Both the position numbers and the translations under genes were made by a program. DNA of 64,000 nt from Arthrobacter sp. StoSoilB22 (GTDB lineage: Bacteria > Actinomycetota > Actinomycetes > Actinomycetales > Micrococcaceae). Under the pieces are notes generated by a model. That model was not told where the DNA came from, ran no database searches, and saw only the letters and a program-made list of their open reading frames with translations. Positions 40,187 to 49,202 of the stretch are shown here, piece by piece. The stretch spans positions 4,464,001 through 4,528,000 of the forward strand of contig NZ_AP024652.1 of the NCBI RefSeq assembly GCF_019977315.1. The letters are read 5' to 3'. Position 1 is the stretch's first letter, and each line of letters opens with the position of its first letter.

Positions 40187-41629
40187 TCAGCGTGAACGCT
40201 TCGCCTTGGCTTTCGCCCCGTAACGGAAGTGGAAGAACAGGTAGCAGGCCGCCACGAAGGGAATACCGAAGTACAGGGCAGCAACCTGCGTTGGGTCAAA
40301 GGCAATGCCAACCAGCGACACCAGACACAGGGCGAAGGCGAGGATCGGCACCACCGGGAAGAACGGAGCTTTGTAGCCAAGATCGGACAGCCGTCCTCCA
40401 TTGCGGATGAACGCCCTGCGATGGAAGAAGTGGGAGGCCGTAATGGACATCCAGACACCCACCACCGCGAAACCTGCAATGGAAACCAAGGCAAGGTAGA
40501 CGGTCTCAGGGGCCGCCACACTGCTGACCAGGGAGGCCAATCCGCCCACCATGCTCACGGACAGCGCCACCAAGGGAATGCCCCGGCGGGTCAGGCGTTT
40601 CAGGGCCCTGGGACCCTGACCTTCATCAGCCAGGGAGTAAAGCATGCGTGCACAGGAGAACAGCCCGCTGTTGCCGGCGGAGAGAAGGGCCGTGATGATC
40701 ACGAAGTTCATGATGTCCGCCGCGAAGGGGATACCCACTGAGGAGAAAACGGTGACGAAGGGGCTCTCGTCCAGCCCTACTTGTTCATAGGGAACCGTGG
40801 CCGCAATGACGGCAATGGCGCCTACAAAGAAGATCAGGAGCCGGATCACAGTACTGCGCATGGCCTTGGGAATGTTCTTGGCAGGGTCCTTGGTCTCGCC
40901 TGCCGCAACGCCGATCAATTCTGACCCGGAGAAGGCATAGAACACCGCGAGGGCCGTGATAAGTACCCCTGTGAAGCCGTTGGGGAACAGTCCACCGGAG
41001 GTGTTGAAGTTCTCCAGGAGGAATGGGTGGTTGGTGGACCCGGACAGCGGATGGAAGCCCAGCAAGGCGGCACCGCCAAACACGATCAGCGCGATGATGG
41101 CACCCACCTTCACGATTGAGAACCAGAACTCGGATTCACCGAAGAACTTGGAAGAGAAAGCATTCAAGCCAAAAAGAACCGCGGCAAAGATAAGGCACCA
41201 AACCCAGACCTCGACGTCGGGGAACCAGCGCTGCATCAGGAGTCCGGAAGCCGTGAACTCGGACCCGATAGCCACGGCCCAGCAGAGCCAGTAAAGCCAG
41301 GCAGTGGCGAACCCAGTGGCCGGACCGATAGAGCGGGACGCGTAAATGTGGAATGCCCCTGACACGGGGTAGGCGATTGCCAACTCCCCCAAGCAGGCCA
41401 TCACGAGGTACACCACGAAGGCGCCAATCAAGTAAGCGATCACGGCGCCCAGAGGGCCAGCCTGGGAAATGGTGTATCCGGAACTCAGGAACAGGCCGGA
41501 TCCGATCACACCACCCATAGCGATCATGATGAGGTGCCGTGGGCCCATTGAGCGGCGTAGCCCGGCCTCAGCTTCGGTAGCCGTGGCAGTGGGCGGATTG
41601 TCCAGTTGCAGAGGTGTTGAAGATTCCAT
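40187..41629 (-). CDS. Amino-acid permease (APC superfamily, AAT family)
   Basis: 480 residues, twelve transmembrane helices. MGGVIGSGLFLSSG at the first helix, FYAFSGSELIGVAAGET, and SAGNSGLFSCARMLYSLADEGQGP are hallmarks of the AAT branch (GabP, AnsP, ProY, CycA relatives). It is the first gene of the minus operon with the racemase and IclR regulator, and divergent from the homoserine-dehydrogenase operon. It probably imports the amino acid that the island degrades; homoserine, threonine, aspartate or a D-amino acid are candidates. Confidence 0.87.
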   Translation of the reverse strand: MESSTPLQLDNPPTATATEAEAGLRRSMGPRHLIMIAMGGVIGSGLFLSSGYTISQAGPLGAVIAYLIGAFVVYLVMACLGELAIAYPVSGAFHIYASRSIGPATGFATAWLYWLCWAVAIGSEFTASGLLMQRWFPDVEVWVWCLIFAAVLFGLNAFSSKFFGESEFWFSIVKVGAIIALIVFGGAALLGFHPLSGSTNHPFLLENFNTSGGLFPNGFTGVLITALAVFYAFSGSELIGVAAGETKDPAKNIPKAMRSTVIRLLIFFVGAIAVIAATVPYEQVGLDESPFVTVFSSVGIPFAADIMNFVIITALLSAGNSGLFSCARMLYSLADEGQGPRALKRLTRRGIPLVALSVSMVGGLASLVSSVAAPETVYLALVSIAGFAVVGVWMSITASHFFHRRAFIRNGGRLSDLGYKAPFFPVVPILAFALCLVSLVGIAFDPTQVAALYFGIPFVAACYLFFHFRYGAKAKAKRSR

Positions 41630-41763
41630 GTGGTGTCTCCGGTAAGTGGCAGATGCGAAAGGGTACGCCTTGGGACATCCGGGGGTGGGGGTGCCGGGGA
41701 TGGCGTCTGTAGTGACGAAGGTAACACAAAAATGGCGGTAGTAGTCATTAAATACATTTGTTA

Positions 41764-41781
41764 ATGCACATGATGCACATG
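41764..41781. promoter_or_regulatory. Tandem direct repeat, candidate Lrp/AsnC or IclR binding site
   Basis: ATGCACATG is repeated twice without spacing (41764-41772, 41773-41781) in the divergent region between the permease and homoserine-dehydrogenase genes. The stretch just before (41735-41763) is AT-rich. The Lrp gene at the other end of the operon and the two IclR genes are candidate binders. Confidence 0.5.
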
Positions 41782-41916
41782 ACCCTCTGAGGGTGGCCTG
41801 GACACAACGGCAGCCGAATGGTCGATCTGCCCACCGCTTAGGTCAAAACGACATGGTGGGACGGACAGGGAACTGCCACAAGATTGAAGCATCCACCCCA
41901 CCCATGAAGGAGAACC

Positions 41917-42963
41917 ATGAAGACCTATGACCTCGCATTGATCGGTTTCGGCGGCGTCAACCGCACCCTGGCCGAACTTATTGCCAATCGGGGCAAGGAA
42001 CTTTCCAGTGAACTGGGATTTGGCCTTCGCGTTGTAGCCATCACCGATCTCCGCCTGGGCTCTTTGATGAACGCCGACGGAATCGATCTTCCGCTGGTGC
42101 TTGGACTGGGACAGGGTGAGACCTTTGCGGACCACGGCGGTTCAGAGGACACCAACAATGAGGCAGTAATCCGCACCTGCACGGCTGACATCGTGTGTGA
42201 AGCAACGTTCACCAACCCTGAAGACGGGGAGCCGGCGGTATCCCACGTCCGCTGGGCACTGGAATCAGGCAAGAGCGTATGCACCACCAATAAGGGCCCG
42301 GTGGCACTGCAGGGGCCTGAGTTGTCGGCATTGGCCGAAATGAATGGCGTGCACTTCGAGTTCGAAGGCGCTGTCATGAGCGGAACCCCGGTGATCCGAC
42401 TCGCCAGGAAGATGTTCGCCGGACTCACGATCAGCGGTTTCGAGGGCATCCTCAACGGAACCAGCAACTACGTGCTCGGCCGTATGGAAGCCGGAATGGA
42501 TCTGGATGATGCCATCAAGGAAGCACAGGATCTGGGATACGCAGAGGCCAACCCGGCCGCAGACATTGAAGGCTACGACGTTCGCCTCAAGGTCCTGATC
42601 CTCGCCAACCAGCTTCTGGGGGCGGACATCACCCTGCAGGACGTCAGCTGCGAGGGCATCTCCTCCGTCACCCGCGGGGCTATTGAGGATGCCGCCCGCC
42701 AAGGGCTGCGCTGGAAGCTCGTGGGCTCTGCGCGCATCACGCCCAGCGGCTCAGTCATGGCCAGCGTCAAACCGGTGGCACTGCCTTTGGACCATGGCCT
42801 GGCGGGAATATCCGGGGCCACCAACGCCGTCTCCTTCACCACGGACCTCCTGGGACCAGTCACGGTGTCCGGCCCGGGTGCCGGACGCGTGGAGACCGCC
42901 TACGCCCTGCTTTCGGACATCATTGCCATGCACGCTGCATCAAAGGTGGCCTCCCATGCTTAA
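41917..42963 (+). CDS. Homoserine dehydrogenase-like protein, probably catabolic
   Basis: 348 residues; AAGGAG before the ATG. The N-terminal Rossmann fold starts LALIGFGGVNRTL, and CTTNKGPVA corresponds to the T-x-NK-x-x-x-A active-site segment. The catalytic domain is clear: GILNGTSNYVLGRME and EAQDLGYAEANPAADIEGYDVRLKVLILA, with the lysine/aspartate pair used for hydride transfer. There is no ACT domain, so no threonine feedback. It is not in a thrB/thrC setting; the next genes are an aldehyde dehydrogenase and an aspartase-type lyase, overlapping by 8 and 4 nt. Oxidation of homoserine to aspartate semialdehyde is the likely direction. Confidence 0.85.
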   Translation: MKTYDLALIGFGGVNRTLAELIANRGKELSSELGFGLRVVAITDLRLGSLMNADGIDLPLVLGLGQGETFADHGGSEDTNNEAVIRTCTADIVCEATFTNPEDGEPAVSHVRWALESGKSVCTTNKGPVALQGPELSALAEMNGVHFEFEGAVMSGTPVIRLARKMFAGLTISGFEGILNGTSNYVLGRMEAGMDLDDAIKEAQDLGYAEANPAADIEGYDVRLKVLILANQLLGADITLQDVSCEGISSVTRGAIEDAARQGLRWKLVGSARITPSGSVMASVKPVALPLDHGLAGISGATNAVSFTTDLLGPVTVSGPGAGRVETAYALLSDIIAMHAASKVASHA

Positions 42964-44386
42964 GGAAACAGGTACCGCAACGGACTCGCCGTCCCTTCCG
43001 GCCTTCCAGAATGTCACCAGCCCCTACGACAACCGCGTAGTGGGCGCTGTTCCCCTGACCGACGACGCGAATGTTGACGCCGTCCTGGAAATCGCCCGTG
43101 CGGGAGCCCGGGTGGCGGCGGACCTTTCCCGGCACGCCCGGGCGGAGATTCTGGACAAAGCCGCCGCCTTGATGGAGGAACGGCGGGACGCTTTTGCCGG
43201 GACAATCGTCGCCGAAGCCGGCAAGACCATCCGGCAGGCACGCAAGGAGGTCCTGCGCGCCGTCAACACCCTGCGGCTGTCCGCAGCCGAGGCCCGCCGC
43301 AGCGCCGGGGAGGTCATCCCGTTCGATGCCTACCAAGGCTCGGAGAACCGGACAGGGTGGTTCACCCGGGAACCCTTGGGCATGATCCTGGCAATTACGC
43401 CCTTCAACGATCCCCTGAACCTCGTGGCCCACAAGATCGGACCGGCTATTGCAGGCGGAAACGCCGTCATCCTCAAGCCCTCCGCCCTTACCCCCTTGTC
43501 AGCCCAGCTGCTCACTGAAGTCCTGATGGAAGCCGGCCTGCCCCACAACGTGCTCACCGTGGTCCACGGCGGCCGTGGGATCGCAGGGCACATCATTGCT
43601 GCACGTGATGTCCGGATGGTGTCCTTCACTGGCGGCTTTTCCACCGGCGAAAGTATCGCGAAGACGGCGGGTCTCAAGAGGCTCTCCATGGATCTGGGCG
43701 GAAACGCGCCGGTGATCGTCATGGGAGATGCCGATCTTCAGGAGGCGGCATCGTCCTGCGTATCCGGAGCGTTCTGGGCAGCCGGCCAGAACTGCGTGGG
43801 CGTTCAAAGAATCCTGGTGGACAAGGAAGTATACGGCCGGTTCAAGGAACTGTTCCTCGCTGGGACCAGGGCGTTGGTGGCCGGCGACCCCTCGGACGAA
43901 ACAACTGACGTGGGTCCCATGATCAGCGCCTCCGCCCTGGAAGAAGTGCGCACCAAGATCGATCTCGCGGTGAACGCTGGAGCCGTCATTCTCGCCGGGA
44001 ACCAAGTGCAGGGAAACGTCCTGCACCCAACAGTCCTGGAAGACGTCCCGGAAGACAGCCGCTTGTGGGCAGAGGAAGTGTTCGGCCCCGTGGTGATGTT
44101 GCGTCCGGTGGACGGCCTCGACGAAGCCATAGAGGTTGCCAACTCGATTGACTTCAGTCTCCACGCTGGGATCTTCACAGCCTCGCTGGGCCAGGCCATG
44201 GAAGCAGCCCGCAGGATCCAGGCCGGCGGAGTCATGATCAATGATTCCTCCGACTACCGGTTCGACGGCATGCCCTTCGGAGGTTCCAAGTACGGAAGCA
44301 TGGGGCGTGAGGGAGTCCGCTTCGCCTACGAAGAAATGACCCAACCCAAAGTCATCTGCATCAATAACCAAGGACATGGATCGTGA
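42956..44386 (+). CDS. Aldehyde dehydrogenase, predicted aspartate-semialdehyde-oxidising
   Basis: 476 residues from the ATG at 42956, which overlaps the homoserine dehydrogenase stop by 8 nt; the frame is open further upstream but only as shadow. NAD-dependent ALDH fold: FNDPLNLVAHKIGPAIAGGNAVILKPS, SFTGGFSTGE, catalytic cysteine in GQNCVG (about 285) and EEVFGPVV. The usual LELGG with the general-base glutamate reads MDLGGN here, an Asp. Nearest types are non-phosphorylating lactaldehyde/succinate-semialdehyde dehydrogenases. In this operon it would oxidise aspartate 4-semialdehyde to aspartate. Confidence 0.85.
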   Translation: MLKETGTATDSPSLPAFQNVTSPYDNRVVGAVPLTDDANVDAVLEIARAGARVAADLSRHARAEILDKAAALMEERRDAFAGTIVAEAGKTIRQARKEVLRAVNTLRLSAAEARRSAGEVIPFDAYQGSENRTGWFTREPLGMILAITPFNDPLNLVAHKIGPAIAGGNAVILKPSALTPLSAQLLTEVLMEAGLPHNVLTVVHGGRGIAGHIIAARDVRMVSFTGGFSTGESIAKTAGLKRLSMDLGGNAPVIVMGDADLQEAASSCVSGAFWAAGQNCVGVQRILVDKEVYGRFKELFLAGTRALVAGDPSDETTDVGPMISASALEEVRTKIDLAVNAGAVILAGNQVQGNVLHPTVLEDVPEDSRLWAEEVFGPVVMLRPVDGLDEAIEVANSIDFSLHAGIFTASLGQAMEAARRIQAGGVMINDSSDYRFDGMPFGGSKYGSMGREGVRFAYEEMTQPKVICINNQGHGS

Positions 44387-45762
44387 CGCATCGACGTGAG
44401 CGGGATTCACTGGGCTCCGTCCCGGTTCCGGATACTGCCTATTGGGGCGTCCACACTGCCAGGGCACTGGATAACTTCTCCATCAGCGGGGTCCCCGTTT
44501 CCCGGTACCCGGGACTGGTGGTGGCCCTGGCCAGGGTGAAGCGTGCCGCGGCCCGGGCCAACATGGATCTTGGGGCGATCGACCCCGTGGTTGCCGCGGC
44601 CATTGATCACGCATGCCGGGAAATCGAGGACGGGAAACACCACGGGCAATTCTGCGTGGACATGATTCAAGGTGGTGCCGGAACCAGTACCAATATGAAC
44701 GCCAACGAGGTGATCGCGAACGTAGCTTTGGAGCACCTGGGCCACTCAAGGGGCAGCTATGAGTACGTGCATCCCATTGACCACGTCAACAGGTGCCAGT
44801 CAACGAATGACGTCTACCCTACTGCCATCAAACTGGCCCTGATCTCCGCGATCCGTTGCCTGGATCATGAGCTGGCCGCTTTGGCTCAGGCCATGCGGGT
44901 CAAGGGGGAGGAATTCGCGCATGTGGTGAAAATGGGGCGCACCCAACTGCAGGACGCAGTACCCATGACCCTGGGCCGGGAGTTCCACGCGTTTGCCGCC
45001 ACGATCGAAGAAGACCGGCAGAGGCTTCAAGAGTCGGCGGACCTCATGCTCGAATGCAGTCTGGGGGCGACAGCCATCGGTACGGGAATCACCGCCCTGC
45101 CGGGCTACCAGGCGCGGGCAGTTGACGCTCTGACAGAAATCTCAGGGTTGCCGTTGGTGCCCGCAGCGGACTTGCTCGAGGCGACTTCCGACGTCGGAGT
45201 CTTCATGCATGTCTCAGGAATGCTGAAACGGTCGGCCATCAAGATGTCCAAAATCAGCAGCGACCTGAGGCTGCTTTCCAGCGGCCCACAGAATGGCTTC
45301 GCCGAAATCCTGCTGCCAGCCCGGCAGGCCGGCTCGTCCATCATGCCGGGCAAGGTCAACCCGGTAATACCCGAGACCCTGAACCAGATAGCGTTCGCCA
45401 TAGCTGGCGCGGACACCACTGTGACCATGGCAGCAGACAACGGCCAACTCCAGCTCAACGCCTTTGAACCGGTGATCGCCAACGCACTGTTCCAGGGCTT
45501 CGACTGGCTCACCAATGGCGTGCGGATCCTCCGGACGCACTGCATCGAAGGGATTACGGCCAACGAGGCAGAGCTCAGGCGACGGGTGTCCGGGTCGGCT
45601 GGACTTGCCACCGCGTTTATTCCGGCGATTGGTTACGCGGCGGCAGCTGAAGTCGCGCATAAGGCCAAGGACGGGCAGATGGCCGTGATCGATGCGGTGG
45701 CGGCCCTGGGCTTCATGGGAAGGGAAGACGCGCAGTTGATTCTGGACGCCGTCGGCACCTGA
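44383..45762 (+). CDS. Aspartate ammonia-lyase/fumarase-superfamily enzyme
   Basis: 459 residues from a GTG at 44383 that overlaps the aldehyde dehydrogenase stop by 4 nt. Fumarase/aspartase superfamily: AGTSTNMNANEVIAN, QSTNDVYPTAIK, GRTQLQDAVPMTLGREF and the catalytic SS loop GSSIMPGKVNPVIPE. Aspartase of E. coli has IMPAKVNP, and class II fumarases IMPGKVNPTQ; the VIPE ending favours aspartase. It would deaminate aspartate to fumarate and ammonia, closing a route from homoserine to the TCA cycle. A CCTGACGG hairpin (45758-45777) overlaps its stop. Confidence 0.85.
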   Translation: MTHRRERDSLGSVPVPDTAYWGVHTARALDNFSISGVPVSRYPGLVVALARVKRAAARANMDLGAIDPVVAAAIDHACREIEDGKHHGQFCVDMIQGGAGTSTNMNANEVIANVALEHLGHSRGSYEYVHPIDHVNRCQSTNDVYPTAIKLALISAIRCLDHELAALAQAMRVKGEEFAHVVKMGRTQLQDAVPMTLGREFHAFAATIEEDRQRLQESADLMLECSLGATAIGTGITALPGYQARAVDALTEISGLPLVPAADLLEATSDVGVFMHVSGMLKRSAIKMSKISSDLRLLSSGPQNGFAEILLPARQAGSSIMPGKVNPVIPETLNQIAFAIAGADTTVTMAADNGQLQLNAFEPVIANALFQGFDWLTNGVRILRTHCIEGITANEAELRRRVSGSAGLATAFIPAIGYAAAAEVAHKAKDGQMAVIDAVAALGFMGREDAQLILDAVGT

Positions 45763-45777
45763 CGGACCGCCGTCAGG
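45758..45777. terminator. Hairpin at the end of the aspartase operon
   Basis: CCTGACGG (45758-45765) and CCGTCAGG (45770-45777) pair perfectly with a 4-nt loop. It overlaps the aspartase stop codon and faces the convergent Lrp gene. No T-tract. Confidence 0.5.
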
Positions 45778-45804
45778 ACCTAGGTGCAGGCCGGGTTCCC
45801 GGCG

Positions 45805-46248
45805 TTACGCCCTGCGGATCACGTTGGACAGCGTCACTGCCGTCACCGTGTCCGAGACCCCGGGAAGGGCTGAAATCTGCTCCCAAATCTCCCGGATCCG
45901 CCCATGCGAACGTGCTTCGACCCGGACAATGAGATCGAAATCCCCGCTGAGCACATCGCACAGGACCACCTCGGGGATGGCGCGGAGTTCACTCAGGACG
46001 TCTGCGCCCCGCATCCGGTCCTTCCTGTAAACCATGAGGAAGGCGGACACCAGATCCTGGGTATCAAGGCCCGCCACCACGGTGTACCCCTGGATGTAGC
46101 CCTGCCGCTCCATGCGCTCGATCCGCTGGCGCACCGCGTTGCGGGAGAGCAGTACCTTGCCCGCCAGTTCGGCATGCGGAATGCGGGCGTTTTTGGTCAG
46201 CTCTGACAGGATCCTTTGGTCTATGGCGTCGAGGCCCGCTCGCTCCAT
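45805..46248 (-). CDS. Lrp/AsnC-family regulator
   Basis: 147 residues, AAGGGG before the ATG. N-terminal AsnC HTH (LDAIDQRILSELTKNARIPHAELAGKVLLSRNAVRQRIERMERQGYI) and C-terminal RAM ligand domain (VSAFLMVYRKDRM, PEVVLCDVLSGDFDLIVRVEARSH). Such proteins sense amino acids and often control the neighbouring degradation genes. It is convergent with the aspartase operon, and the tandem repeat at 41764-41781 is a plausible target. Confidence 0.9.
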   Translation of the reverse strand: MERAGLDAIDQRILSELTKNARIPHAELAGKVLLSRNAVRQRIERMERQGYIQGYTVVAGLDTQDLVSAFLMVYRKDRMRGADVLSELRAIPEVVLCDVLSGDFDLIVRVEARSHGRIREIWEQISALPGVSDTVTAVTLSNVIRRA

Positions 46249-46343
46249 GCGTCCCCTTCCAAAGGATCGTTATGGCCGGTCGGCCCAGAAGGACATGATA
46301 CTGGGCGCCGGGACCACGCCGGCCAGTGCCGACAGGGTCCCGG

Positions 46344-47036
46344 TTAGTAATCCGGGTTACTGGGCACCACGAGTCCGGTTTCGTAGGCATAGACAACAAC
46401 CTGCACCCGGTCACGCAACTGGAGCTTGCTCAGGATCCGGCGGACGTGGGTCTTCACCGTGGCCTCGGAGAGGAAGAATTTATGGGCGATCTCAGCGTTG
46501 GAGAGGCCCTCGGCAATGGTGGTGAGTATTTCGGTTTCACGCGGGGTGAGTTCGTCCAAAAGGGGATCGCGGTGCGGGCTCGGAGAATGTCCGGGCACCA
46601 CGCCGCCGCGAACATAGGTTTCCAGCAGGCGTTGCGTGACTCGCGGCGCCACCACCGCATCGCCACTGGCTACCAGGCGCACAGCGTGAACCAGCTCAGA
46701 TGGCGCAACGTCCTTAAGTAGGAACGCGGAAGCACCGGCCTGCAAGCCGCTGAAAGCGTACTCATCAAGGTCGAAAGTGGTCAGGATGATGACCCGCGCA
46801 TCGGAGCCTGAATCCGAGATCCGTCGTGTTGCTTCGATGCCGTCCATGCCTGGCATACGCACGTCCATCAGGACCACGTCCGGCTGCAGGGCCTCTACCT
46901 GGCGTACGGCCTCAATCCCATCCGACGCCTCGCCCACAACGTGGAAGTCCTCTTCGCCCTCAAGAATGAGCCGGAAGCCCATCCGCAGCAGTGGCTGATC
47001 GTCCACCAGCAGCACGTTGATGATGTCTTCGGTCAT
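46344..47036 (-). CDS. NarL/LuxR-family response regulator
   Basis: 230 residues. Receiver domain 1-120 with VDDQPLLRMGF, phospho-acceptor Asp in VVLMDVRMPGMDG, and a Lys in FLLKDVAPSEL. LuxR-type HTH at about 155-220 (LTPRETEILTTIAEGLSNAEIA, SEATVKTHVRRIL). Its start overlaps the histidine kinase stop by 4 nt. With the kinase and the ABC exporter upstream it forms a four-gene unit, so the exporter is probably its target. Confidence 0.93.
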   Translation of the reverse strand: MTEDIINVLLVDDQPLLRMGFRLILEGEEDFHVVGEASDGIEAVRQVEALQPDVVLMDVRMPGMDGIEATRRISDSGSDARVIILTTFDLDEYAFSGLQAGASAFLLKDVAPSELVHAVRLVASGDAVVAPRVTQRLLETYVRGGVVPGHSPSPHRDPLLDELTPRETEILTTIAEGLSNAEIAHKFFLSEATVKTHVRRILSKLQLRDRVQVVVYAYETGLVVPSNPDY

Positions 47037-48322
47037 GATTCCCCCTTTTCGCCGTTCCAGCGGAGCTCGGCGTGGACCGCCCAGCCTCCCCTTTTTCCCG
47101 GACCGGCAGTAACGATTCCAGCATAGATTCCGGCGCGTTCATTCATTCCGGCAATGCCTTGTCCTGTCCCCAGGCTGCCCACGGACTCGCTGCCACCTTC
47201 GCGGGTTCCCCGGCCGTCGTCGAGCACGTCTATGGTGACCAAATCGCCGTCGCGAGCCACTTGGACATCAACCCGGCTGAGCGAGCGCCCATACCTCAAA
47301 ACGTTGGTCAGCGACTCCTGCACAATCCTGTAGACCGTCAGTTCGAAAGCCGGGTCAGCCGGGAGGCCAGGTCCCGTATGGGCATAGTGCAGCGGCAGTC
47401 CGGCAGTTCGGAAACCGTCCAAGAGCTTCGCCAGGTTCTGCCCGGATTCAAGGGGTGTCAGCGGTGCTGGCCGCCCGGAATCGTCGCGCAGGACACCGAG
47501 CACCCGGCGCATATCTGCCAAGGCGGCCCTTCCCGTGCGCGACAGTTCGCCGAGGACGTCGCCGGCCCGCTGCGGATCCTTCTTGACCACCACGGCGGCA
47601 CCGTCCGAGAGACTGATCATTACCGTCAGCGAGTGCGCAACGACGTCGTGCATTTCGCGGGCGATCCTGTTCCGTTCGGTGACCTTGCCCAGCTGCGTTG
47701 TCCGCGCAGCCCAGGCCGCGATCTCCGCCTCATGCTCCCTGCGCTGGCGTACCGAGATGCCGATGCCCGTGGCGAGGAGGTTGGAGAGCATGATGGTCAC
47801 GGCGGTGGCGATGTTGTTGATGAGGTGGAAGTTCTCCGGGACGTCCTGCAAATTGTCCATCTGGCTGGGGCTGGTCCACATGAACAAGTACAAAAGGCTC
47901 AACGGGAGGCTGGCCGCGGCGAACACCACCAGGGTCAGCGCACGCCTCCGGAGCGCCGCCACCGCGTACAGTGCGAACCACAGGCCAGCGGAAACGTTCG
48001 AGCCCCATGGGTTCAGGATGGTGGCCGCTATTTCAAGAAGCGCGACTGCCAGAACCACCTGCAGCGGGAACCGTCGCCTGAAGAACAACGCCGAGGCGAT
48101 CAACAGCAGAATTACCACCACGAGCCATTTACCGTCGACGGCCGACGGAATGATGGTGGGCAGCGCCAGGAGAACGTAGCAGAGGATCACCACGGCATCC
48201 ATGGCGCGGGGACGCTTGAAGAAGTAGCGCCGGATACGGCCCCTGCGTCGCTGGGCAATTTCAGCGAAGGACGCATCGGCCGTGGTGGCCGATACGTCCT
48301 TCATCTGTGGAGCTTCAGTCAT
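47033..48322 (-). CDS. Sensor histidine kinase (HisKA_3/NarX-DesK type)
   Basis: 429 residues. Five to six N-terminal transmembrane helices (about 42-175), no large extracellular sensor, then DHp helix with the phospho-His in ERNRIAREMHDVVAHSLTVM, and an ATPase domain with YRIVQESLTNVLRYG, DVLDDGRG and GQGIAGMNERAG. This is the intramembrane-sensing type often paired with ABC transporters that answer to antimicrobial compounds or membrane stress. 26 nt after the permease gene. Confidence 0.92.
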   Translation of the reverse strand: MTEAPQMKDVSATTADASFAEIAQRRRGRIRRYFFKRPRAMDAVVILCYVLLALPTIIPSAVDGKWLVVVILLLIASALFFRRRFPLQVVLAVALLEIAATILNPWGSNVSAGLWFALYAVAALRRRALTLVVFAAASLPLSLLYLFMWTSPSQMDNLQDVPENFHLINNIATAVTIMLSNLLATGIGISVRQRREHEAEIAAWAARTTQLGKVTERNRIAREMHDVVAHSLTVMISLSDGAAVVVKKDPQRAGDVLGELSRTGRAALADMRRVLGVLRDDSGRPAPLTPLESGQNLAKLLDGFRTAGLPLHYAHTGPGLPADPAFELTVYRIVQESLTNVLRYGRSLSRVDVQVARDGDLVTIDVLDDGRGTREGGSESVGSLGTGQGIAGMNERAGIYAGIVTAGPGKRGGWAVHAELRWNGEKGES

Positions 48323-48348
48323 GAATCGAGCCTAGACGGCACTCCGTC

Positions 48349-49200
48349 CTAGACGTCCCGCTTCTTGAGCAAAATCATGGCCAGCGCAACCGGGACAATT
48401 ACCCAAGCTCCCAGGACCAAGCCTGCCTGCCAGGCTTCCAGCGTTTCCGGAACATGCTCGACGGCGGTCAACGGACTAATGGTGCTGGTGGGCAGGTACT
48501 TGTTGGCTTCCTTGAAGAAATCACCGGGGATGAGCTGGAAAGCGATGGGTGCCACAAACAGCAGCCCAACCAGGCTCATGATGCCGCCGGCAGAGTTCCG
48601 CACGATCGTTCCAAGGGCCATGCCAATGGCCGCTACAGCTGCCACGTAGATGCTGTTGACCACCAGGAGCTTGACCGACTGTGAGCTGCCCAGATCCAGC
48701 TTGAGGTCGTAGTTATCCACGATAGGGAGCGACACCAGCCCGGCGATGTAGATGGACACGGCGGTCAGGAGGAAGGAGCTGACCATAACCACAATCAGCT
48801 TTGCCAGGAAGGGCGAAAGCCTTTTGGGAACGGCGGCAAAGGTGGAGCGTGCCATTCCGGTGGTGAACTCGGAGCTCATGAGCAGGACGCCCAAGGACCC
48901 GAGGATGAGCTGGGCAAACGAGATTCCCGAGGTGGGTATGCTCACCGCGAGGTCCCCACCCTGCGCTGCCATGGCGGCAGCGGCCTCAGGGTCGTTGGCC
49001 ACCTGCTCTGCAAACTGTCCTGTTCCCCATGCTGAGAGGGCGGCGAAACCCACCATCACCAAGGCAGTGGAAGCCAGGAGGATCAGCGTGGACATCAGCG
49101 TGCGGAACTTAATGAACTCGGAGTTGAGTACGCGGTGGAATGCCGGTCCGGGACCGACGGAGTTGCGGATGGACTTGCGGTCCACAGTGGTGGTGCTCAT
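48349..49200 (-). CDS. ABC-2-type transporter permease
   Basis: 283 residues, six transmembrane helices: one at about 38-60 (TLILLASTALVMVGFAALSAWG), a long extracytoplasmic loop, then five from about residue 95 onward (LILGSLGVLLMSSEFTTGMARSTFAAVP ... WVIVPVALAMILL). It is 2 nt after the ATPase gene. Together they form an exporter, regulated by the two-component system downstream. Cargo unknown; drug or lantibiotic export is a common role of this arrangement. Confidence 0.85.
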   Translation of the reverse strand: MSTTTVDRKSIRNSVGPGPAFHRVLNSEFIKFRTLMSTLILLASTALVMVGFAALSAWGTGQFAEQVANDPEAAAAMAAQGGDLAVSIPTSGISFAQLILGSLGVLLMSSEFTTGMARSTFAAVPKRLSPFLAKLIVVMVSSFLLTAVSIYIAGLVSLPIVDNYDLKLDLGSSQSVKLLVVNSIYVAAVAAIGMALGTIVRNSAGGIMSLVGLLFVAPIAFQLIPGDFFKEANKYLPTSTISPLTAVEHVPETLEAWQAGLVLGAWVIVPVALAMILLKKRDV

Positions 49201-49202
49201 GT

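Noticed and set aside
47072..48352. 426-codon plus-strand open frame
   Set aside because: Antisense to the sensor kinase gene; product has no domain and biased composition.
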